Assembly (NCBI RefSeq): GCF_905404315.1
Contig: NC_066279.1
Span: 8,816,501-8,880,500, forward strand
Source of the DNA: Leptidea sinapis
Taxonomy: Eukaryota > Arthropoda > Insecta > Lepidoptera > Pieridae
Direction: 5' to 3'
DNA: 64,000 nucleotides
Below the pieces are notes generated by a model. The model did no database searches, was not told where the DNA came from, and saw only the letters and a program-made list of their open reading frames with translations. Both the position numbers and the translations under genes were made by a program. Of this stretch, positions 55,901 through 64,000 are shown piece by piece (position 1 is the first letter of the stretch; each line of letters opens with the position of its first letter).

Positions 55901-56882
55901 GGGCTTCGGATTCGAGCAATAACCGTCGACAACGACCTTTATGCTGCACCGAGTGAGTATGGTGCAGAGGGTGCACCAAGTGATGTGAATTCTTCAGAAC
56001 ATGCCTCAGCAATCTGTTTTCTTGTCTTAGAACCTATCAGTGACGTCAGCTGTACCGTAACCATACATATAATATGTATGTTTTAAAGCCATGAGTCAGT
56101 TAGGGCTGGAAACTGCGCTGTTGTTGTATCGGCATGCAATGTTGTCAGCATACGAATAAAGCACCACCATTTCTTAATACAATTTTGAAGAAGCTATGAA
56201 TCAATATTTCACCGCTACTTTCTGTGCATTTTATTACATGCCTACTCATACCCGGGCTCATTAGAGTAAGTGTTCTGTGTACCCATTAGCGGTACTTTGG
56301 GTGCGTCGCCACTGAGGCGGAGCGGACCGAGAATTGATCAATCGCAATACTCGAAATATCCACTCCGCGACAGTTGAAACAGTATAAGCGGAGCTGAGCG
56401 GACTAAAAATATGTACGCGGCCCCAAGTTGGACGGAGCGGAGCGGTGCAGCACGGCGCAGTGATGCTATGTGGGGTGCGAATAGATTCTTGATACTCTAT
56501 AAGAATTTTTGATTATTTCATATTGACGTACAATAAACAACTAGAATCACAATCGCGCTAAAAATTTTCTAAATCAAAACTGCCTCGAGGTCGAGCTTAC
56601 GTTCAGTTGTGTTGCGACCGCGCTTTGAATGCAATGACAAAGTATTCAATGAAAAACTATCCAAAGAACAGCATATCCAAACTTAAAAAGAATGGTGTGT
56701 CGTATTTCTAATGAGTTATCCTTAAACTTAACTAATTTGACATTTTCAATCATTTTACTAAATGATTTAATTTATTTGCTAAACAATGTTCTTGCCTCAT
56801 GTTCACGCCGTCTCGCGCGTGACGTAGTGTTACTACTTCTAATAACCGTATACAATTACAGAAAGCTTAGACTTTGCTTTGC
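55901..56882. other. Spacer between two Jockey-like fragments
   Basis: No gene. The stretch 56285-56480 is GC-rich and repeats GGCGGAGCGGA/GGAGCGGAGCGG-type words, like a short DNA element or MITE, but I could not find both ends. Confidence 0.4.
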
Positions 56883-57900
56883 TTTTTTTTATATGAGAGG
56901 GGGCAAACGGGCAAGAGGCTAACGGGATGGGGAGAGGTGAGGCAACCGCCCATGTACATATGCAACAACAGGTGTGTCAAGAAATGCGTTGCCGGCCTTT
57001 AAGGTGGGAGTATCCTTTTTTCTTGAAGGTCCCTAAGTCGTATCTAATCGGGAAGACCGCCGCCGGTAGTTGATTCCACAAAGTGGCTGTGCGAGGCAAG
57101 AAATTTCTAAAAAAACGCGCGGTTGTGGAATGTCAGACATCTACGTGATGCGGATGGTACTTTGCACGTAATGTCCGGTGGTGGAATTCGGCCGCTAGAA
57201 TCAACCCGAACAGCTCCTCTGAGTACTCCCCGTGATAAATGCGGTAGAAGATGCAGAGAGAACCCACATCTCTACGCAATGCTAAAGAATCAAGCCGATC
57301 GGAGATGACTTGATCGTCGATGATTCGAGCCGCTGCTCTACTGCTGATTTGCAGCATATCATTGATATGCAGAAGAAACAGTGTAGGGGATAGCACGCAG
57401 TCTTGCGGGACACCAGTGTTTATGGGTTTTAAGTCGGAGCATGCACCCTTGATAACAACCTTGATGCTCCGATCGGCCAAAAAGCTAGCGACCTATTTGC
57501 ACAACTTCTGGAGAAGCCCATAGGATGACAGTTTCGCTATAAGCGCTTTATGCCACAACCGATCGAAGGCCTTCGCTATGTCCAAAGTCCAAACTCACCG
57601 CCAACGCCTCTCCCTTCGACTCAACCGCTTGCATGGGTGAGGTATGCAAGAAGATCACCAGCTGAGCGACCCTGACGGAAACCGTACTGGCAGTCGCTCA
57701 TCAGCTGGTGCTCCTCTAAGTATCCTAGAAGCCAGCGGTTGATAATCGATTCCATTACTTTGACGAAAATGGAGGTAATGGGAATGGGGCGGTAATTGGA
57801 CGGATCCAAGCGTACACCTTTCTTAGGGATCGGATGCACTAAAGCCGCCTCTCATTATTTTGGGACTACGCCTGATGAATAGGAGAGCCGGAAAAGACGG
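56883..57900 (-). pseudogene. Jockey-like non-LTR fragment with internal deletion
   Basis: Minus strand: IPKKGVRLDPSNYRPIPITS and CQYGFRQGRSAGDLLAY (57839-57621), then GVPQDCVLSPTLFLLHINDM (about 57400). It passes straight to RIIDDQVISDRLDSLALRRD, so the YADD catalytic region and thumb start are deleted. A 3' UTR follows to an A-rich end (T run 56883-56890). Confidence 0.75.
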
Positions 57901-58021
57901 GTAAGGACCGGCGCCTTTTTTTTTTTTTTGAGCGGAGGAAATATGGTTACGTATTTACGCCCCGGAACGGGGGTAAATACGGCGGGTATTTTATATGGTC
58001 TCGAATACAGAATCCATATCG
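57901..58021. other. Short GC-rich spacer
   Basis: Contains a poly(T) run near 57920 and an inverted pair GTATTTACGCCCC...GGGGTAAATAC (about 57951-57979) able to form a hairpin. No gene. Confidence 0.5.
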
Positions 58022-59108
58022 TCTATTAATAATAATAATACCTATTTATTTCCAATCTACTATTAAATTACATTCTTACAGTTATATCTATGATTAGGTA
58101 CATCTATTTATTTGTATTAATGACTGTTGTTATGTACTGTCTACATCATTATTGCTAGGAATTATTCTTGGGTATAGGCCTCCTCCATCTTGTTCCATGC
58201 CACTCTGTCCTTGTAATCTTTTTCCATAAGTTTTAATGCTGTCGCTTGAATGTCTTCTATCCACCTTTTCCTAGGACATACTATTTCTCCTTTTTCCTAT
58301 TGGCACTTCCCACATAGTTGCCTCTGAGGTCCAACTACATCTTGCTATATAGCAAGATGTAGTTGGACATATGTCCAGCCCACTTCCACTTCTGTTTCAG
58401 AGCGTAATGTAAGGCATCTACAACCTTTATTTTTAGTCGTATCCCTTCACATTTTTCTTTATGTATTCTTTTTATTTTTAGTACGTTCCTTTCCATTGCT
58501 TTCTGGCATGAGACAAGTTTGGTTTTAATTTTTGTATTATACGCCCACGTTTGGCATCCGTATGTGAGAGTAGGTAAAACACAGGTATCTAAGACGGTTT
58601 TCTTTAGGTGGAGGGGAAATACTCCTTTTAAGATAGGGACCAGAACGTATTCCAGCTCATGTTAATACGGCGCTCGACCTCTTGTTCTTCGTTATTGTCT
58701 TCGAATGATAATTGCTTACCTAAGTATTTGTAGTTATTGACATATTCAAGCGGCTTTCCGTTCAAGTTAATTATGTTTGTGTGGTTGTTTGTCAATACTT
58801 TGGTTTTAGTTTCATTCATTTTAAGACATACTTCTTCGCTTTTTGTGTTCAAAGTATTTAACATTTTTTCTAAGCCCTTACTTGTTTCTGCAAATAAAAC
58901 AATATCATCCGCAAATCTGAGGTGAGTAAGTCGATTTCGATTGATATTGATCCTTTCCCACTGCCAGTTGAGATTATCAAAGATGTGTTGCATTACCATT
59001 ATGAATAACTTGGGTGATAGTGGATCTCCTCGTCGCACTCCTCTGCAAATCGGTATATCTGGGCCTCGTGTCTCTAGTTTGACTTATTGACTTGATTGTC
59101 TTTTAATA
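58022..59108 (-). pseudogene. RTE-like RT 3' half
   Basis: Minus strand: TRGPDIPICRGVRRGDPLSP (about 59080), then HLRFADDIVLFAET (about 58910), LKMNETKTKVL and YVNNYKYLGKQLSFEDNN. C-terminal remnants follow, with a 3' end of ATTATTATTATTA (about 58022-58040). Cut at 59108 by the Tc1-like element that follows. Confidence 0.75.
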
Positions 59109-60633
59109 CACACATCAAAAAAGTCTAAGCAACATGCATGATATTACAAATTTACCGTTTATATTAATTAATTTCTTAGTCTTTTTTCACTCAAAGTGCA
59201 TAGGTATGTAAACTTTTTTGATATTGATGACATACTGGTTATAAAAAAAGTTCAATTATGTTTTGTTTTTTTCATAAAATTAAATGAAAGGGAATTTGTT
59301 TGAATTTAAGTGCGTTTTTATTGCTACGTTTAGTCCTGATTTTATAATTTTACCAACCATTTAAATAAAGTTGACGACAAAATGGAATTGTAAGATATTC
59401 TTTACGTCATGGAGCGACGTCATTTGTCGGCAAATGAAATTCAAAGAGCTGTAGGGATGTTGCAAGCGCAAAGTAATCAATCTCAGGTGTCTCGGCAGTT
59501 TGGCATTTATAGAAGTGTTATTTGTCGTTTGGCAGCGCTACAATAATACAAGGAAACCCGCTGCATTCAGGCCGTAAAAGGAGAACAACCCCTCGGCAAG
59601 ACCGGTACATACAACTGACTACAAGACGCCAGCTGATGTTAACCGCTCGAGAGATAAGTTTGAGGCTACAAAATTCAAGTGGTGTTGATGTAAGTCCCCA
59701 AACTGTGCGTAATCGACTGCATGAGTATGGCCTACGAGCTCCACGCCCAACGATACGTCACGGGAATCGCGCTCGTCGAAATTAATTGTGTAGAGAACGC
59801 AGAACATGGACCCAGGAACAATGGGATAAAATTATGTTTTCCGATGAGTCGCGATTCGGGTTTAGGCCTCATACAAGAAGAGTGCGAGTGTACCGTCGTG
59901 TATTTCCTGAAGTATACTGAAAGGCTTAGGTGCATTCAGGAAGTTCATCCATACAGCGGCTCAACAGTTATGGTATGGGCGAGTATTATGAAGAACAGGA
60001 AGACTGAGCTCGTTTTTGTAAATGGAAACATGAACGCTGAAAATAGGATATTCTCAGACCTTATGTCCATCCATTTGCACAAACCTTTGGCTCCGATTTT
60101 ACGTTAATGCATGACAATGCGCGTTCACATACAGCTCGGCGAACCAGTCAATACTTGGCAATGGAGAAAGTCCGGGTATTGCCCTGGCCTGCACAATCGC
60201 CAGACCTCAACTCTATGACTTGGACGGAGTGACAACAACCCAACAGCTGAAGAATTTGCTACAATTCTATTGGAAGCGAATACCGAAAGATGACATAAAC
60301 AATCTCATTAATTCAATGAATAATCATTGCCGACAAGTTCTGAACAGCAGAGGAGGCCATACTTTGTATTAAATTATCCTGTTCTTCCACAATAAATTCA
60401 TTTTCTTTAGAAATTTCATTTTGTTAAAAAAATTTAGTTGCTTATGTACCTTAGTTTCTGCAGTATATTCTAATTTGTTAATTTCTGTTATTAAAAGAAC
60501 TTATAAAGACAACAGCGGTTATTTTTACATCATAGGACCCTAAAAATATTATTTTAAAAATAAAATACGTTATAATGTGAACAACCATCCTAAAATTTAA
60601 ATTAGTACATGTTGCTTAGACTTTTTTGATGTG
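59109..60633 (+). mobile_element. Tc1-like transposon with inverted repeats, dead transposase
   Basis: Inverted repeats CACATCAAAAAAGTCTAAGC (59111) and GCTTAGACTTTTTTGATGTG (ending 60633) with TA outside; the left end has two extra bases. The plus-strand transposase shows MERRHLSANEIQRAVGMLQA (59410), RTTPRQDRYIQL, FSDESRFGFRPH (first Asp) and MHDNARSHTARR (second Asp, about 60110). SPDLNSMTW follows where a Glu-containing SPDLNPIE is expected, so the third catalytic residue is lost. Several frameshifts. Confidence 0.88.
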
Positions 60634-60984
60634 TATCGCAAGTAATATGCGGCAATAAGTTCCGGTTCATGTGCCTCTGAATCCTATTCTGATAGGGAGT
60701 GTTATAATAGCACTTTTTTATCGACAACATGACGTATGATAATATGATCATTCCATGACATTGTAACTGTAATTAACTGAACGGAACATGGCTGAATCCA
60801 CCTCCACTCCACCTCGCTCCAAGCTTCCACAAGTGCAAAATGCATCCAAATACCTAAAGCACCTGAAATCTTTTGAAAAAAGCAGTAGAAGGTGACAAAG
60901 CAGATCCTTTACATGCAGATGATCTTCATTAGGCTCATTACATAAGCACCTAACTTTTAAAATTTTACTCATTTAACAATTTAC
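60634..60984. other. Spacer with a possible short coding remnant
   Basis: A 35-codon frame from ATG 60788 (MAESTSTPPRSKLPQVQNAS) is followed by shifted frames (EGDKADPLHADDLH). It could be a pseudogene piece; I recognise no family. Confidence 0.25.
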
Positions 60985-61238
60985 AATGAAATTTTATTCA
61001 AGTTCAAATATATCTTTATTCACTGTAAAACTTTACAAGTTATTTAGTGCAAGTCATTTGGCATGAAGTACAAAAGTTACAATAGCGTTCAAATTCAAGA
61101 GTAGGTATAACAATATTCACAATAAATTTAGAAACATTAATCCCAATTCCCAACTATCTTTATCATTCAAATAACCTTTCACATGATAATAGGCCATGGG
61201 TGTTAATTTATTTTTAGATTTTGTTTTAATTGGTAATA

Positions 61239-62565
61239 CACTGGCCTGCAAAAGTAAGTATCACACTTTTCAAATTATTTTTTTTTCTTAACTATAGAAG
61301 GTAGAGATTTAAGATTAAAAACCTTTTTGTTGCAAATTTTTTAGGCTTTAATTCTTAGAAACTAAAATTATACATTACTTCTTCTACCAGGGCCTCCTTT
61401 AGTGCCCTGAGGGTAGTAGGTGGTCTGCGATTTCTGACTAGCCTCCCAAGCTCATCCCAGGCGTGTTCAATCGGGTTGAGATCAGGACTTCTTGAAGGCC
61501 AAGCCATCACGCTGATACCGACCTCCTGAATATACTCTTGTACGATATGAGCCGTGTGTGGCCGGGCATTATCATGCATCAGCATCGATCCATCACCCAT
61601 ATTTGCTAAATACGGCCCTGCATACTCATTGAGAATCTCTTGAGCATATCTTTGCCCAGTGAGGGTGCCATTTTCTATGGCTACTAGCTCTGTGCGACCT
61701 TCTGAAGATATGCCAGCCCATACATGTACACTGCCTCCACTCTTTCTGAGATGCAGGCTTGAAGTTATCGCTCACCAGGTTGCCTGTAAACACTTCGCCT
61801 TCCATCAGAAGTGTAAAGGGAGAATCGAGACTCATCTGCAAACAAAATTCTTGACCATTCTTCTTCATCCCAGTGCATGTGTTCACGGGCGTATCGCAGT
61901 CTCGCTACTCGATGCTGTCTCTCGAGTTTTGGGCCACTCGCTGGTCTTCCGGGTTTCAAATTTGCTTCAGCAAGTCTTCTTCTCACTGTACTGTCATTAA
62001 TGTAGTCCCTCCGGGTCTGAAGTAGCTGTTGCTGGACTGCATTTTGGTGGCGATTTCTTAACACAGTGGAAATAATATAACGATCTTCTCGGGCACTGGT
62101 ACACCTGGGTCTGCCATTACAAGGTCTCCTCAGATGGTGTCCAGTCTCTTCGTACCTTCGCTTTACCTTCTGTCTCATTCTTGCAGTGCGACGCATACTG
62201 ATGCCAAGTTCCAGAAAAGCCATGATCCTAGCACATTCTTCAACTGAAAGAGGCATGATAAATAAATGTTGTGCTTTTTAGCATAAATTTTTAAAACAAG
62301 ACCCATCGATCTTGAAAAAAATTTAAAACAGAAAGAAAAATGTGAATGGTAAAATTGTAATTCGGAAACGTCCACTTTGAAAAAGGAATGGTTTTGTTTT
62401 TGAAGTTTTTTTTCAGCCAATTCTTAAAATAAGGTTACCGACTATAAAGTTTTTATGTACAAAATTAAATTCTCTTTGGAGTCCTTTTTATTTCGAAAGT
62501 ATATCTTATGAACTTAAAACGTTATCCCAATTTTAAAAGTGTGATATTACTTTTGAAGGCCAGTG
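61239..62565 (-). mobile_element. Tc1-like transposon (DD34E) with intact ends
   Basis: Inverted repeats begin CACTGGCCTGCAAAAGTAAG (61239) and, on the other strand, CACTGGCCTTCAAAAGTAAT (62565), flanked by TA. The minus-strand transposase runs from MPLSVEECARIMAFLELGIS through FADESRFSLYTSDGRRS (first Asp), MHDNARPHTAHIVQEYI (second Asp) and SPDLNPIEHAWDELG (Glu). All three catalytic residues are present. Two frameshifts (about 61770-61880 and 61600-61630) and a shortened helix-turn-helix (after SMRRTARM) make it inactive. Confidence 0.9.
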
Positions 62566-62591
62566 TATTTTAATATCATTTGGGAGTTTAA

Positions 62592-62954
62592 TCTATATTA
62601 TATAAAAATGAATTGCTGTTCGTTAGTCTCGCTATAACTCGAGAACGGCTGGACCCATTTGGCTAATTTTGGTCTTGAATTATTTGTGGAAGTACAGGGA
62701 AGGTTTAAAAGGTGAATAAATAGGAAAATGCTCGAAAATAAATAAAAACAACAAATTTGTTTTTCCTTTGATGCGTACCCCGTCGAATTTATTGACGCAA
62801 CGGTTTGACAGTTATGCTGTGAAACAATTTTATTACAACAACAGGGTGCACTTTTACGAAGCAATTGTTGATTTTATGATATATTATTGACAAATTCATA
62901 AAAAAACATTATTTTATTTATTATATACGGAACAACGTCTGTCGGGTCAGCTAG
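62592..62954 (+). mobile_element. Helitron-like non-autonomous element, copy B
   Basis: Starts TCTATATTATATAAAAATG and ends GGGTCAGCTAG, between A (62591) and T (62955) with no duplication. Excising it restores the reading frame of the host non-LTR tail. Its 5' half differs from copies A and C, while its 3' end is shared. Confidence 0.65.
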
Positions 62955-63030
62955 TATAAAATATAACACAGTCCACTTTAAAAGATTATAGAAATTTTAC
63001 GAAGCTTAAAACGTACCTATACTTATAGTA

Positions 63031-63454
63031 CCTAATATATGAAACTCTCGTGTCGCGGTGTTTTTTAGCTACCAAACTCCTCCGAAACAGCTAAATCGAT
63101 TTGTATAAAATTTTCTGTGCATATCGGGTAGGTGTGAGAATCGGTCAACATCTATTTTTCATACCCCTTACTGATAAGGGTGACCCAACCTTAAATATAT
63201 TTTTATATATTTTTTAATTTCTTATAATTTTTATTATGATTCAGCATTAAAAATAGATACAACTTCAAATTTTCACCGTTTTATGTTAAACCCGTATTTT
63301 TTAATCGCCATTATCATATTATTCTGTTCCATCCACATATTCGCAAAAGGTTGCAAGATGGCAATTTAATATCTACTTTAATTTCTTTTTTCTCAATTTA
63401 AATTAACCTTAAACTATCGCATCGTACCAAAACAACATTTGCCGGGTCAGCTAG
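63031..63454 (+). mobile_element. Helitron-like non-autonomous element, copy C
   Basis: Starts CCTAATATATGAAACTCTCG (the first base probably mutated from T) and ends GCCGGGTCAGCTAG, between A and T. Same family as copy A, in the opposite orientation to it. No coding capacity. Confidence 0.6.
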
Positions 63455-64000
63455 TTATATTATAATAGAGAGATGCGAGTGCGAATGTTCGGGCGAATAT
63501 TCGTGTTCCTTACATTCGCCATATTGTTTCATGTTCGTATTCATCCGAATATTCGGTTGATTTGCTAAATAATAACCAAATATTTCAATTATTTAAAAAA
63601 TAAACTTTTTTGTTAAACTTTTTCTTAAATGAACATTTTATTATACAGTAAGGTTAACTAATTACTAAATTAGTGTGATTTATTACGAATTTTGTACATA
63701 GTTTTTTGAAAATGAAAGAAACACTACTTTTTATTACACAATATATTGGGATTGAGCAGCTTATCAACTGTAAAGTAGATCGTGTAGATGAGGCCACAAC
63801 CTGAGAGTTGAACAAAACATAGATACAATATTTATCTTATTTATTTATCAAATCATCAATAAAATAACTGCCAAACCATGAATCGTATTGTTACTTGGAA
63901 GAAAAAGCCAAATTGGCCTTTAATACCCTGGGTTTACTTACTTAGACAGTACAAGCCTTCTAGGTACACTTTAAGCTACCGCTGGCAACTATTTATAATG
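63455..64000. other. AT-rich end of window with CGAATATTCG-type palindromes
   Basis: 63474-63560 contains repeated GAATATTCG and CGAATGTTCG words, as seen near the ends of some hAT-type elements. Only one end would be inside the window, so I do not call an element. Confidence 0.3.

Larger units (their letters stand above)
60985..63030 (-). pseudogene. Non-LTR tail carrying a Tc1-like and a Helitron-like insertion
   Basis: The pieces lie at 62955-63030, 62566-62591 and 60985-61238 on the minus strand. With the inserts removed they read in one frame across both joins: VIFYIKLPNDIK, then KNKLTPMAYYHVKGYLNDKD. It ends in GAATAAAGATATATTTGAAC near 61000. This is the usual C-terminal end of Jockey/CR1-type ORF2. 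It is about 360 bases of host once the inserts are removed. Confidence 0.7.

Noticed and set aside
60788..60900. Possible host exon starting MAESTSTPPRSK
   Set aside because: Only 35 codons, no recognisable family, and frames change right after; left as a remark in the spacer entry.

Overview
This is an AT-rich, intron-containing animal sequence. The gene structures (GT-AG introns, ribosomal protein L37, a FAM120-family coactivator) and the repeat content point to an insect, most likely a moth or butterfly. That repeat content includes CR1-, Jockey-, I- and RTE-type non-LTR elements, Tc1/mariner elements and short Helitron-like elements ending in GGGTCAGCTAG. The species call is inference from the repeat style, not proof.

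Four or five host genes can be supported. (1) On the plus strand, 6280-28250 is an 18-exon orthologue of the constitutive coactivator of PPAR-gamma-like family (FAM120). I could join all exons in phase into a 931-residue protein. (2) On the minus strand, 31272-31490 is a small SWI5 recombination-repair homologue. (3, 4) On the minus strand, PSMG3 (proteasome assembly chaperone 3, 34214-34627) is followed after two bases by GPN2 (GPN-loop GTPase 2, 33327-34211). This looks like a dicistronic unit with one spliced 5' leader. (5) On the plus strand, RpL37 lies at 50659-55047 with a lone ATG exon and a 4-kb second intron.

Most of the rest is mobile DNA, often nested. 1-5315: a CR1-like element inserted inside an older Jockey/CR1-type element. 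FAM120 introns: an I-type tail fragment (intron 1), an RTE piece plus a dead mariner (intron 12), an RTE element (intron 13), and in intron 14 an 84-bp tandem array and a retroelement remnant with env between inverted LTR-like repeats. 35022-45520: two RNase H-bearing I-like elements in the same orientation. 47030-50136: an RTE fragment inside another non-LTR element. RpL37 intron 2: a Tc1/mariner derivative inside a non-LTR tail. 55100-63454: further non-LTR fragments carrying two Tc1-like elements and two Helitron-like insertions.

The most unusual structure is at 17947-18898. The last 48 bases of FAM120 exon 14, together with its 5' splice site and 36 bases of intron, are repeated in 11 full copies and one partial copy. 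Only the first donor keeps the reading frame, because each copy carries an in-frame TGA after the donor. Exons 13 and 15 of the same gene begin with GTGAGC straight after AG, so the exon 14/15 junction recreates a 5' splice site. Exons 13-15 are also extremely GC-rich in an otherwise AT-rich gene.
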